DNA of 40,810 nt from positions 1-40,810 of the IMG/VR virus record IMGVR_UViG_3300026089_000016, one strand, 5' to 3'. Shown here in pieces: positions 6,517 through 13,252 of the stretch. The notes below the pieces were generated by a model, which was not told the DNA's origin, ran no database searches, and saw only the letters and a program-made list of their open reading frames with translations. Numbering within the stretch: the stretch's first letter is position 1; every line of letters begins with the position of its first letter. A program made the position numbers and the translations under genes. Source of the stretch: a virus.

Positions 6517-6665
6517 CATTAGAAGAAGATATTAAAATACTCAGGGAGTTACGAAAGAGTAGTGATATAGAAGTGGCGCATATGAAAGCAGATGACATAA
6601 TATTAAAATATGTACCAAGAGAATTAGCAAAAGAATATAATAAAATAGATAAGTGGTATGCATGA
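6513..6665 (+). CDS. Unknown 50-aa helical protein
   Basis: MTLEEDIKILRELRKSSD... is likely two helices, with no cysteine. ATGA overlaps at both ends; the GGAGGAAGCACG upstream could serve as ribosome site. No family recognised. Confidence 0.55.
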   Translation: MTLEEDIKILRELRKSSDIEVAHMKADDIILKYVPRELAKEYNKIDKWYA

Positions 6666-6850
6666 GTTACAAAAAAGGCAGTGATTTAAAAATAAAAGGT
6701 ATTGAAAACCTGGAGGGAATGCCAGACATGACTATATATAAAACTGATAAGGTTGAATCTATTGAGGCAACTATTGGACATATACTTTATAATCTTCCAC
6801 CAAAACGTACGGGATTTTGTGAAATAAAGATACAGAACATAGATCAATAA
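6662..6850 (+). CDS. Unknown 62-aa protein
   Basis: The ATG at 6662 gives the usual 4-nt overlap with the previous stop and is preferred over the in-frame GTG at 6653. Begins MSYKKGSDLKIKGIENL; mixed alpha/beta look, no motif recognised. Confidence 0.55.
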   Translation: MSYKKGSDLKIKGIENLEGMPDMTIYKTDKVESIEATIGHILYNLPPKRTGFCEIKIQNIDQ

Positions 6851-7023
6851 TGATAATAACTACACCATGTCCTACTTGCGGAGCAGGAGAGCGGGATATT
6901 TTTCGTTTCGACCTATTTGAATGGCAATGTAGTAAATGTCATGAATGGGTTAAACCACTACAAGGTTTGGAATGTCCTAAATGTCATTATATGATCATAG
7001 CACGTAGAGAAATCCCACACTAA
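6850..7023 (+). CDS. Triple-knuckle zinc-ribbon protein, 57 aa
   Basis: Three CxxC pairs: CPTC, CSKC and CPKC. Last gene of the long plus operon; TAATG overlap with the gene before. Followed by a 90-nt AT-rich gap with a new promoter. Likely nucleic-acid binding. Confidence 0.7.
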   Translation: MIITTPCPTCGAGERDIFRFDLFEWQCSKCHEWVKPLQGLECPKCHYMIIARREIPH

Positions 7024-7072
7024 CCCCTTTATTTCCACTCCAACATTTTCATTTTTATTATAATAATAAGTA

Positions 7073-7106
7073 AACTATAAATACATAATACATAATACAT
7101 ACATAC
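7073..7106 (+). promoter_or_regulatory. TATA-like box and short ATACATA repeats before the RHH gene
   Basis: AACTATAAATACATA is centred about 30 nt before the TTG start at 7110, and ACATA/ATACAT units repeat five times directly downstream (7084-7106). The repeats could be operator half-sites for the ribbon-helix-helix protein they precede (autoregulation); this is an inference from position. Confidence 0.45.
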
Positions 7107-7109
7107 ACT

Positions 7110-7445
7110 TTGAGTAAGGAAATAAATGAAATTGGAAAAAGCAAACAAATGATCACAATGCAGTTACCAATTTCTCTTTTATTAAGAGTTGACAGTTTCG
7201 CAGAGAAAGAAAATTATGAATCTCGGACATCAGCATTTAAGGAGTTGTTGAATGTGGGTTTATTTATTTCAGAGAGAAAAAAAGAGTTTGAGACAATTTT
7301 CAAGAATCCTGAATTAATGGATGAATTAAATACTCAGTTAAGGGAAGGTGGATTGGTTGATTTCGTTCAGCGAATGAAATGGAATGAATTTCAAGTTGTT
7401 TGGTCAATAATGAAGAATGAAGCAAAAGATAGGAAACTTGTATAA
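7110..7445 (+). CDS. Ribbon-helix-helix (CopG/Arc-type) transcription regulator, 111 aa
   Basis: Residues about 15-50 (MITMQLPISLLLRVDSFAEK, then SRTSAFKELLNVGL) form a beta strand followed by two helices with the SR/T-x-A turn typical of RHH dimers. The C-terminal half is a charged helical extension. TTG start, no Shine-Dalgarno sequence, behind its own TATA-like box. A likely regulator of early or accessory viral genes. Confidence 0.75.
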   Translation: MSKEINEIGKSKQMITMQLPISLLLRVDSFAEKENYESRTSAFKELLNVGLFISERKKEFETIFKNPELMDELNTQLREGGLVDFVQRMKWNEFQVVWSIMKNEAKDRKLV

Positions 7446-7895
7446 TTGTCTTGGTTTAATTTGGATGAGACTGATCCAGAAGAATCTAGAGATTTCTTAG
7501 TCAGGACAAAAGAAATGAAAGGTAGATTAGTAAAAGTCTATGATGATGAAACTGGACAAGAGTTAACTGATGATGAAATCAAGGAACTTGAAGAATTTAG
7601 TGATATGCATCCGTTCTTCCTACCAATGTTTGATCCAGATAATGAGAAAATTAAAGAGGTTAAGATTAAAAAACCTAGAAAATATAAATCTAGAATACCC
7701 ATACCATCACAATTGAGAAAAGCAATATTAGAATTCAATAACAGTCAATGTTCAGAATGTGGTAGGCCTGATGCCAATCAACTACATCATAAAGATGAGA
7801 ATCCATCAAACAATGCAGAAGAAAATTTACAATTATTGTGCTATCAGTGTCACCAGAGAAAACATAGAAAGAGGATCATTGAAATAAGAAAATGA
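7446..7895 (+). CDS. HNH endonuclease, 149 aa
   Basis: C-terminal HNH/treble-clef: CSEC (102-105), LHHKD (113-117), N123 in the AEENLQLLC helix, CYQCH (132-136). The N-terminal 80 residues are acidic, with no recognised domain. TTG start directly after the RHH stop. HNH proteins next to terminase modules often aid packaging, but this one lies 6 kb upstream, so a homing or nicking role is equally possible. Confidence 0.82.
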   Translation: MSWFNLDETDPEESRDFLVRTKEMKGRLVKVYDDETGQELTDDEIKELEEFSDMHPFFLPMFDPDNEKIKEVKIKKPRKYKSRIPIPSQLRKAILEFNNSQCSECGRPDANQLHHKDENPSNNAEENLQLLCYQCHQRKHRKRIIEIRK

Positions 7896-8041
7896 GACGT
7901 TTATGTGGTAAATGCAGGAAGGAGATGACATTCTTTATCAAAAACCAAGAATGGAAATGCAAGTGCGGCTTTACTTCAAAAGAGGGAGATCATCAGACAA
8001 AGTTTGAAGTGTATTGGGTAAAGAAGTCTGGTGAAAAGTAA
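7892..8041 (+). CDS. Zinc-ribbon microprotein, 49 aa
   Basis: MRRLCGKCRKEM and WKCKCG provide two knuckles. ATGA overlap with the HNH gene; ends in GGTGAAAAGTAAATG, a variant of the recurrent junction leading into the next gene. Confidence 0.65.
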   Translation: MRRLCGKCRKEMTFFIKNQEWKCKCGFTSKEGDHQTKFEVYWVKKSGEK

Positions 8042-8176
8042 ATGAGAAGATTAAGAATTGAAGAGATGTGGGAATATACATCTAGAGATGGGGGTAAAAC
8101 TTGGTCGTTTGAACCTGTGATAAAAAAGTATAGAAGAAATCAGTATAGTAAAAAGACATTGGAGAAATATAGGTGA
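8042..8176 (+). CDS. Unknown 44-aa basic protein
   Basis: Very basic, aromatic peptide (MRRLRIEEMWEYTSRDGGKT..., ending LEKYR). Start directly abuts the upstream stop (TAAATG); its TGA overlaps the following GTG (GTGA). No family recognised. Confidence 0.5.
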   Translation: MRRLRIEEMWEYTSRDGGKTWSFEPVIKKYRRNQYSKKTLEKYR

Positions 8177-8505
8177 CGATAAGTAAAGCGGAACGCTCCA
8201 AGATAAACAAACGTAATAGAAAGTTAGGTTATAGAGCAGAATATGACAGCGTTTTATTATTAAGAGGGTTAGGTTATTGGGTTATGCGCCTGAGGTCAAG
8301 ACAGCAAAGAGGTGAGATGGCTCCTGTAGATGGATATTATTGGGATCCTATTAGACAAATGTTCGGATTTTTCACTACAAAGATTAGAAAAAGCCTGATA
8401 ACTAAACCAGAAATAGAATCTTTGAAATACCTATCTAAAAAATATAGATGTGAAATACTATTCTTTTGGAGAGAAAGAGGAATGAAGTTTGAAGTTATTT
8501 CTTGA
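8173..8505 (+). CDS. Hjc-like Holliday junction resolvase fold, possibly catalytically altered
   Basis: 110 aa, GTG start. RKLGYRAEYDSVLLLRGLGYWVMR has the G-x-x-x-E helix and 'G-y-v-x-R' strand of archaeal Hjc, followed by RSRQQRGEMAPVDGYYWD, aligning with the S...PD-x-x-A region. The later strand reads FGFFTTKIRK where Hjc usually has an E-x-K; the Glu is replaced by Thr. It may therefore be a binding-only relative or only a fold homologue. The gene ends overlap convergently with 8495-8839. Confidence 0.5.
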   Translation: MTISKAERSKINKRNRKLGYRAEYDSVLLLRGLGYWVMRLRSRQQRGEMAPVDGYYWDPIRQMFGFFTTKIRKSLITKPEIESLKYLSKKYRCEILFFWRERGMKFEVIS

Positions 8506-8839
8506 TGAATACACCAGTGATGTCTAATTCAGTACCATACTCAATACCAGATATATCATCTTCATCCCTTAATTCTATATCACAAACCGAATCAATCAAC
8601 TTGAAAATCTCTTCTTTATCCATTGGTTTATCATCTGAATGATACAAGTAATTCGTGGGGTATGTCTTACCATTAATCTCTTCGTTACTAGTATCTCTCA
8701 AATACTTTTCACGACTCTTAATATTCTTCTTTGCCTTTTGTTTACGTTCCTTGCCAACATTGGGATCCTTCAATATTTGAATTTCCTCTAATAATTGTTG
8801 TTCAGCCTTCTGTATAATATCCGTGTTTTTACTTACCAT
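8495..8839 (-). CDS. Unknown 114-aa charged protein
   Basis: Highly charged N-terminal helix (IIQKAEQQLLEEIQIL...KERKQKAKKNIKSREKYL) followed by an acidic strand-rich end (DEDDISGIEYGTELDITGV). Single minus-strand gene convergent with the Hjc-like gene and divergent from the 9036 operon. AT-rich upstream DNA (8848-8900) holds TATA-like stretches, but spacing to the start is not ideal. No family recognised. Confidence 0.6.
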   Translation of the reverse strand: MVSKNTDIIQKAEQQLLEEIQILKDPNVGKERKQKAKKNIKSREKYLRDTSNEEINGKTYPTNYLYHSDDKPMDKEEIFKLIDSVCDIELRDEDDISGIEYGTELDITGVFIKK

Positions 8840-8907
8840 AGATTCAATATAAAGATATCCTATTAGAAAAGCATCAAAAACGGTAGAATACTTAAATATA
8901 TGCTACT

Positions 8908-8923
8908 ATTTATACTTTATAAG
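8908..8923 (+). promoter_or_regulatory. TATA-like promoter before the structured leader
   Basis: ATTTATACTTTATAAG would place transcription initiation around 8940-8945, giving an unusually long leader of about 90 nt for a genome in which most promoters sit about 27 nt before the start codon. Confidence 0.5.
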
Positions 8924-8940
8924 CGTTGATTTTTTCCCAA

Positions 8941-9035
8941 AGTGCAGGGCACGTTAGAAGGGTTCTGGGTTAGGCAAAAGCCAACCCTCCAAATCTTATA
9001 CTTCCCTTACGCAAAAAGTAACAACTTTTTGTATA
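8941..9035 (+). ncRNA. Structured 5' leader (candidate cis-regulatory RNA)
   Basis: GC-rich for the region and contains two clean hairpins: GGGTTAGGC-aaaa-GCCAACCC (8967-8987, eight pairs with one bulged A) and CAAAAAGT-aaca-ACTTTTTG (9012-9031, eight pairs). The second ends 4 nt before the TTG start at 9036, so it could control start accessibility. No ORF with a start codon occupies it. Might also be a small stable RNA; no known riboswitch class recognised. Confidence 0.45.
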
Positions 9036-10472
9036 TTGGAACAGTTAGAAGGACAGTTAACACAACTACAAGAACGTTACATTTTTCTGATAAAGGAAAT
9101 TGTTATACAAGACAAGTCATCATATGGTAGATTAAAAAAGAATGTAAAAGAAGCCGAGAGAATCAAGGTACAACAATTTCAATCAGGTGAATGGGAGGGA
9201 CCATTAGAACGTATAGGTTTACAAATAAAAGAGGATTTATTAAATGAAGGATATAGATCAACACAATTACGTGTAATCTATGAACTTATCGAACAAGATC
9301 ATAAAAGAAAATGGGAAAGTGGTGAAAGTGCTGATCAGCACTTTGATGACTCAATATTTGATCAGACAGAAGAATGGGCACTAAAGGCGTTATCTGATCC
9401 ACAATTAGATAAACTATCACTTGCACAAGTCACTGAGGTTCTAAAACATGAAATAGACATGCGCAAGTCTAGAAAAACAATAGACAATGATAGAATAAAA
9501 CACCTTTTAGAATATGCAAAAAAAAGGACAATTCAATTAGTAAATAAGGTAACTAAACAGCAAACAAACCCAGAAGATCAAGGATTATCAGAAACCTTTG
9601 CACTGTTGGGAGAATTAGGAGGTATGTTCAAAGTGTTATCTGATATGTGTTATGATTTACAAAAGAACGTCTATGTTTTCAGACCAAGCAAAGTTAACGA
9701 TAAGAAAGCAGTAGAAGAGTTAAACAAATTCATGGTTAGTACATTAGCACCATTATCTAAAATACTGATAGAACATTGTGAAGGAACAAAAACAATTCTC
9801 AGAAATATCACTGATGAAAAATACAGTAATACTAATAGGCAATGGATGCAAAATGCGGAAGACAAGTTCCTTAATTTCGGCAATCATGGTAGTGGTGAAG
9901 TCAATGCAGTTCTCACAAACAAGGTAGTATTCAAACTAGATAGTAGAGAAGTCAAAGATGAAGAGGGTAATATAATCAAAACAGTTCCAGTTATTGTTAA
10001 GACATGGGTTAAACGTGAAACCACTAGAGAAGAAGAAGGCGATAAAACAATATTCCAATTACAAGAGTTTGAGGGACAGGTACACGTAGAATGTCCTGAA
10101 TGTAAACTAAAGTTCAACAAACCAATAGTTCCAGATGAACAAATGGACCTGATAGCAGGTGACTTATTCCACCAGGCTAAAACCATTTTGTTAAGAGATG
10201 GACTATCGAACGCTATAGATATTCTAGCCAACAACGTAGTAACTGAGTATGTTAAAGATCCAATAGAATGGATGAAAGAAGAATATCAGCGCAAATACAA
10301 GAGGGAGCCAACCGAGCAAGAGTTAAAAGACGTAGAAATAAGAGAAGATCAACAAAAGATAAAGGATGTTGATATTGATCCAAACGATGTAGGAGAAAAA
10401 AGACATAGTATGCTTGGAAACATTGCGACAAGAAGATTAGAGAAGTCCCAGCATTTTAGTGATCAAGCCTAA
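9036..10472 (+). CDS. Unknown 478-aa protein with zinc knuckle, after structured leader
   Basis: Mostly helical and charged (N-terminal coiled-coil QLEGQLTQLQERYIFLIKEI; repeated basic/acidic helices), with one CPECKLKF knuckle near residue 352 and a charged C-terminal segment. The length and a position before the packaging module could suit a replication, helicase-loader or DNA-binding role, but no P-loop, polymerase or nuclease motif is visible. TTG is the first possible start after an in-frame TAG upstream; no Shine-Dalgarno sequence, and a hairpin lies immediately upstream. Confidence 0.7.
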   Translation: MEQLEGQLTQLQERYIFLIKEIVIQDKSSYGRLKKNVKEAERIKVQQFQSGEWEGPLERIGLQIKEDLLNEGYRSTQLRVIYELIEQDHKRKWESGESADQHFDDSIFDQTEEWALKALSDPQLDKLSLAQVTEVLKHEIDMRKSRKTIDNDRIKHLLEYAKKRTIQLVNKVTKQQTNPEDQGLSETFALLGELGGMFKVLSDMCYDLQKNVYVFRPSKVNDKKAVEELNKFMVSTLAPLSKILIEHCEGTKTILRNITDEKYSNTNRQWMQNAEDKFLNFGNHGSGEVNAVLTNKVVFKLDSREVKDEEGNIIKTVPVIVKTWVKRETTREEEGDKTIFQLQEFEGQVHVECPECKLKFNKPIVPDEQMDLIAGDLFHQAKTILLRDGLSNAIDILANNVVTEYVKDPIEWMKEEYQRKYKREPTEQELKDVEIREDQQKIKDVDIDPNDVGEKRHSMLGNIATRRLEKSQHFSDQA

Positions 10473-10561
10473 TGTCAGAAGAAAATCCACTTATAGATGA
10501 TTGTGAATGTGAAGAATGTGGAGAGGAGGATTTGGAAGTGATAGAAGAAAATGGTCAATAA
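10472..10561 (+). CDS. Acidic Cys microprotein, 29 aa
   Basis: MSEENPLIDDCECEECGEED...: very acidic, with CECEEC forming a compact metal site. TAATG overlap with the 478-aa gene. Its 3' half overlaps the next start by 11 nt. Confidence 0.5.
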   Translation: MSEENPLIDDCECEECGEEDLEVIEENGQ

Positions 10562-10724
10562 AATAGTAATTAGAGCACAATATTGGGAAGATGATAAAAT
10601 CATATCAGATCATAACGGCGCATTTATGACAGATAATTTAACAATAGTTCAAATACGAGAAATTGCAAAAGATGCATTCAGAAATAGTTTAGCCAGCGTT
10701 CTAACGGATTTGTTGACAAAATGA
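10551..10724 (+). CDS. Unknown 57-aa protein
   Basis: Short alpha/beta protein (KIVIRAQYWEDDKIISD ... IREIAKDAFRNSL). ATGA overlap with the following gene. No family recognised. Confidence 0.55.
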   Translation: MVNKIVIRAQYWEDDKIISDHNGAFMTDNLTIVQIREIAKDAFRNSLASVLTDLLTK

Positions 10725-11296
10725 ATAAGCCAGAAAAGATATTTGCATTCGACGATGGCTCACTTGAGAGTAAAGTTATGCAGCATGAACTAAAGAATAC
10801 ATATGATATTCAACCAATCAAAGTAGAAAAATATGATGATTTACCAACATGGCTAGAAACGGCAATCAAGTACACAGAAGGCGCATTTACAGGCATTATC
10901 AAGATATTCCTACATTTCCCATTTGAAGATTATATTCAAAAAGATATTCGTACAGTAATACAGGAAGCAGAACGCAAGAATCCCAAGTTAAGGATTATTC
11001 CCTGGTATGAACAGGCACATAGACAGGGACTGCAAAACAGAGCAGCCAATTATGGCATAACGACAGAAATCTATGATAAAACATTATTGAATAAAGATGT
11101 AGTGGAGAAGGAACCGTTAGAAAGAGAATATGATAAAAAATATTTAGAGAAAGCGGGCGATTCATTTACAGATAATAAAGAAGTGGCTGATGATGTTATG
11201 AAGGAAATAAAACTATCAGAACCAACAGGCGAATATTCCATAGATAAATCAAACAAGGTAAAAATAAAAAAAACAAAGAAGAAATTTGGAATATAG
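10721..11296 (+). CDS. Unknown 191-aa protein with Lys-rich tail
   Basis: N-terminal 120 residues look like an alpha/beta (Rossmann-like) fold: KIFAFDDGSLESKV, IKIFLHFPFEDY, LRIIPWYEQAH, NYGITTEIYD. The C-terminal 70 residues are charged and end KVKIKKTKKKFGI, likely disordered and nucleic-acid binding. It could be a receiver-like or primase-associated domain, but no catalytic motif supports that. ATGA overlap with the gene before. Confidence 0.65.
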   Translation: MNKPEKIFAFDDGSLESKVMQHELKNTYDIQPIKVEKYDDLPTWLETAIKYTEGAFTGIIKIFLHFPFEDYIQKDIRTVIQEAERKNPKLRIIPWYEQAHRQGLQNRAANYGITTEIYDKTLLNKDVVEKEPLEREYDKKYLEKAGDSFTDNKEVADDVMKEIKLSEPTGEYSIDKSNKVKIKKTKKKFGI

Positions 11297-11441
11297 AAAT
11301 TTATGGCAAAGACAGGTAGTAAATAGTTACAACAATAGCCGCAATATATCAAATTATCCTAAAATAATCCGTTGTAACAAATGTAATACTTGGAGTTATC
11401 GGTATTTAGATTCCATAAATTGTCGAATATGTAATTCTTAA
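11286..11441 (+). CDS. Zinc-ribbon microprotein, 51 aa
   Basis: TTG start inside the end of the previous gene (11-nt overlap). C-terminal knuckles CNKC and CRIC separated by an aromatic SYRYLDSIN. Asn/Tyr-rich N-terminus. Confidence 0.55.
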   Translation: MEYRNLWQRQVVNSYNNSRNISNYPKIIRCNKCNTWSYRYLDSINCRICNS

Positions 11442-11465
11442 TATTAAATTTAACGAAATAGGCAT

Positions 11466-11600
11466 ATGCAAGTAATACAAGGTGAACCACTAGGAACACC
11501 CAACATGAATTTATATGTTAGAAAATGTTTAAAATGCAGGCGCTATTGTTATTTTTATAATGATCAATGCTACCCATGCAATGAGGATAGGTTAAAATAA
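11466..11600 (+). CDS. Cys-rich microprotein, 44 aa
   Basis: MQVIQGEPLGTPNM..., then CLKCRRYC and CYPC. AT-rich DNA just upstream (11441-11460) could hold a minor promoter. First of a run of tiny genes extending to 13967. Confidence 0.6.
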   Translation: MQVIQGEPLGTPNMNLYVRKCLKCRRYCYFYNDQCYPCNEDRLK

Positions 11601-11602
11601 AA

Positions 11603-11689
11603 ATGATGTTCGAGATATTCTTAGTCCAATTTGGTGTTATTGTAACAATAGGATTTTTAGCATTAGTAAAAACTGAGTTAGAAAAGTAA
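11603..11689 (+). CDS. Single-helix membrane microprotein, 28 aa
   Basis: MMFEIFLVQFGVIVTIGFLA forms one transmembrane helix, with a short polar end (KTELEK). The next gene is a probable paralogue (same length, matching LALV end). May be a holin-like or membrane-modulating peptide; inferred only from hydrophobicity. Confidence 0.5.
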   Translation: MMFEIFLVQFGVIVTIGFLALVKTELEK

Positions 11690-11694
11690 ATAAA

Positions 11695-11778
11695 ATGATA
11701 AGTTTAATTCTAATTCTTGTTACAGTCGTGTCAATAATAGGATTAGCAGCATTAGTGCTAGCGGAGACTGACAAATAA
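11695..11778 (+). CDS. Single-helix membrane microprotein, 27 aa
   Basis: MISLILILVTVVSIIGLAAL plus VLAETDK: one hydrophobic helix and a short charged end, like the preceding peptide (GFLALVKTELEK vs GLAALVLAETDK). Confidence 0.5.
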   Translation: MISLILILVTVVSIIGLAALVLAETDK

Positions 11779-11779
11779 A

Positions 11780-11890
11780 ATGACTCTAATTCAGATAGTT
11801 TTTGAGAGTGTTTTATTGGCTGCAATCATAATAATAGTTGCATTAGTATTAGTAGAAGAAAGAAACTGGAATAAAGAAAATGGCAAATAA
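11780..11890 (+). CDS. Single-helix membrane microprotein, 36 aa
   Basis: A hydrophobic segment (VLLAAIIIIVALVLV) is flanked by a polar N-terminus and a charged C-terminal tail (EERNWNKENGK). Starts one base after the previous stop region and overlaps the next gene by 11 nt. Confidence 0.5.
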   Translation: MTLIQIVFESVLLAAIIIIVALVLVEERNWNKENGK

Positions 11891-11984
11891 ATGCTTCAAA
11901 TGTGGCAGACCAATAAACAACCATCCAGGAGTTAAAACCAGATGGGCTATATGTGAGTGGTGCAAGCAACATAAGGATACTTGA
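11880..11984 (+). CDS. Zinc-ribbon microprotein, 34 aa
   Basis: MANKCFKCGRPINN... and CEWCKQH give two CxxC knuckles. Overlaps the preceding membrane-peptide gene by 11 nt. Confidence 0.6.
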   Translation: MANKCFKCGRPINNHPGVKTRWAICEWCKQHKDT

Positions 11985-12051
11985 AAAAATATTCATAATA
12001 GCAGCAATACTCTTAATTACAACAGTGAATATAATATGGTGGTTTGGATGA
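11953..12051 (+). CDS. Single-helix membrane microprotein, 32 aa (start uncertain)
   Basis: From a GTG the product reads MSGASNIRILEKIFIIAAIL and continues with hydrophobic residues to WWFG. The frame is open and hydrophobic, but the start lies inside the previous gene; a shorter product is possible. Confidence 0.35.
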   Translation: MSGASNIRILEKIFIIAAILLITTVNIIWWFG

Positions 12052-12110
12052 TTAAATTGGCAACAATAAAACAAATGAAACGCAGTAGAAGGAGAGAAAA
12101 TAGAAAATGA
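12048..12110 (+). CDS. Basic micro-ORF, 20 aa
   Basis: MIKLATIKQMKRSRRRENRK starts in an ATGA overlap and ends in another. It may be a real basic peptide or simply a coupling ORF carrying GGAGAG, the ribosome site of the next gene. Confidence 0.35.
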   Translation: MIKLATIKQMKRSRRRENRK

Positions 12111-12214
12111 ATCTTATTGGATATATAATAGCACCATATCTTGTTTTTCTGTTCTCAATACTTATTTTTCAAATGATAATATCTTATAGGAGAGAAAGAA
12201 GATGTATGAAATAA
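12107..12214 (+). CDS. Single-helix membrane microprotein, 35 aa
   Basis: A hydrophobic helix (IIAPYLVFLFSILIFQMII) is followed by the basic SYRRERRCMK, predicting positive-inside orientation. ATGA overlap upstream; overlaps the next gene by 13 nt. Confidence 0.5.
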   Translation: MNLIGYIIAPYLVFLFSILIFQMIISYRRERRCMK

Positions 12215-12262
12215 TATGGGTTCCAGCAACAATATTCTTGGCAGGATTAGCAGTAATGATTT
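12202..12262 (+). repeat. 61-nt exact repeat, copy 1 (inverted partner at 21001-21061)
   Basis: Base-for-base identical over 61 nt, third codon positions included, to the complement of 21001-21061. It covers the first 20 codons of a membrane microprotein gene; flanks differ. Confidence 0.9.
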
Positions 12263-12294
12263 ATGGTAGTTTGTATCAGGTAAAAAGTAAATGA
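12202..12294 (+). CDS. Single-helix membrane microprotein, 30 aa, duplicated at 20975-21061
   Basis: MYEIIWVPATIFLAGLAVMI followed by a short polar end (KSK). Its first 61 nt are identical to the minus-strand gene at 21061-20975, proving a duplication and supporting this as a real gene. The end GGTAAAAAGTAAATGA is a junction variant in which the TGA overlaps the next ATG. Confidence 0.65.
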   Translation: MYEIIWVPATIFLAGLAVMIYGSLYQVKSK

Positions 12295-12431
12295 CCTTGC
12301 CTAATTCGCTTCGCTCATGTATCAGACATTGTTGGCACAGTTTGGATTTATTTCATGATGGTTTACCAGAGTTTAAAATGATTCAACTATGCTGTAAATG
12401 TTTGAAAGCGAGAAATCAGGTATGGAAATAG
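12291..12431 (+). CDS. Cys/His microprotein, 46 aa
   Basis: MTLPNSLRSCIRHCWHSLDL and later CCKC provide Cys/His ligands. Its end also contains a 7-codon ORF (12422-12445, MEIEEKK) that carries the junction GAGGAGAAAAAGTAAATG to the next gene. Confidence 0.5.
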   Translation: MTLPNSLRSCIRHCWHSLDLFHDGLPEFKMIQLCCKCLKARNQVWK

Positions 12432-12445
12432 AGGAGAAAAAGTAA

Positions 12446-12559
12446 ATGATTGGTATTTGTTGGATTTGTAAAAAAGAGTATAAATCATTTTATTGGGCAC
12501 ATAAACATCTCGAAAAATCTGGTCATGGTTCAATGAATTGGAAAGAGGATAATAAGTAA
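12446..12559 (+). CDS. C2H2 zinc-finger microprotein, 37 aa
   Basis: CWICKKEYKSFYWAHKHLEK plus SGHG: Cys pair, aromatic spacer and His residues as in C2H2 fingers; ends KEDNK, the junction-encoded tail. Confidence 0.65.
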   Translation: MIGICWICKKEYKSFYWAHKHLEKSGHGSMNWKEDNK

Positions 12560-12718
12560 ATGAAAGTTAAATCATTTCGTATAGAATGGAATAATCATCT
12601 AAGAGAGAGAAGTCGCTATTCATGGGAACCAATTGTATTAGTATCAGATGGTAAAACGGTTTCATGGGAATTTGTTTTAGATGATGGAACTATCATAAAA
12701 GGAGAGGAGAAAAACTAA
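12560..12718 (+). CDS. Unknown 52-aa beta-rich protein
   Basis: Contains alternating strands (SWEPIVLVSDGKTVSWEFVL and DDGTIIKG), no cysteine, and ends GEEKN at a junction variant (GAGGAGAAAAACTAAATG). No family recognised. Confidence 0.55.
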   Translation: MKVKSFRIEWNNHLRERSRYSWEPIVLVSDGKTVSWEFVLDDGTIIKGEEKN

Positions 12719-12892
12719 ATGAATTTTTACAAAAGTTATCCAGTTGGATGTTTATATGATTTAAAATGCCCAAAATGTAAACATCATTTAAGAAATTGTA
12801 TTGATGCATTAACAGGGGGATTCGGTAATGTATATTTCTGTCATGAATGTCCTAATTGGTGGTTTTTTCATATGAATGAGGATAAAAAGTAA
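12719..12892 (+). CDS. Zinc-ribbon microprotein, 57 aa
   Basis: CPKCKHH and CHEC knuckles with aromatic residues between (GGFGNVYF) and a hydrophobic WWFF after; ends NEDKK. Confidence 0.65.
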   Translation: MNFYKSYPVGCLYDLKCPKCKHHLRNCIDALTGGFGNVYFCHECPNWWFFHMNEDKK

Positions 12893-13033
12893 ATGAGAAA
12901 GTGTAATTATTGCTCCCATGTGTATGCCGATGATGATAATCGTTTGGTTGTCACGGCCCATATAATGAAATACCATGAAAAAGAATTTGACCGAGATTTA
13001 CGTAATTATCTAAAAAAAGAGGATGAAAAGTAA
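12893..13033 (+). CDS. C2H2 zinc-finger microprotein, 46 aa
   Basis: CNYCSHVY, then HIMKYHEKEF: Cys-x2-Cys...His-x4-His. Ends KKEDEK at the junction. Confidence 0.7.
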   Translation: MRKCNYCSHVYADDDNRLVVTAHIMKYHEKEFDRDLRNYLKKEDEK

Positions 13034-13129
13034 ATGACTAACTGTTTTCGCTGTTTAACTGATAAATGCAACACGGTAATTGTTAAAGACGATGATTGTG
13101 AATGCTGCCAGAGGAGACATAAAAAGTAA
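13034..13129 (+). CDS. Cys-rich microprotein, 31 aa (paralogue of 6421-6516)
   Basis: CFRCLTDKCNTVIV and CECCQRRHKK keep all cysteine positions of the product at 6421 about 6.6 kb away in a different operon, good evidence for a functional family. Confidence 0.7.
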   Translation: MTNCFRCLTDKCNTVIVKDDDCECCQRRHKK

Positions 13130-13252
13130 ATGATGGTTGATAAACCAGATTCTTTTGAATGTCCTAATTGTGGTATGATAGTAAAATACACTATAGAAGA
13201 TGTTAAGAATCACGTTTGCAACCCAAATACAATAAAGGAGGAGAAAAAGTAA
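13130..13252 (+). CDS. Zinc-finger microprotein, 40 aa
   Basis: ECPNCGMIVKYTIEDVKNHV then C: a C-x2-C...H-x-x-C pattern. Ends KEEKK with GGAGGAGAAAAAGTAAATG before the next gene. Confidence 0.65.
   Translation: MMVDKPDSFECPNCGMIVKYTIEDVKNHVCNPNTIKEEKK

Noticed and set aside
7081-7107. ATACATA repeats as a CRISPR-like array
   Set aside because: Units are 5-6 nt with no spacers; they are simple promoter-region repeats.
8942-9130. 62-aa plus-strand ORF over the structured leader
   Set aside because: It overlaps the leader hairpins and the start of the 478-aa gene in another frame and has no ribosome site or zinc or other motif.
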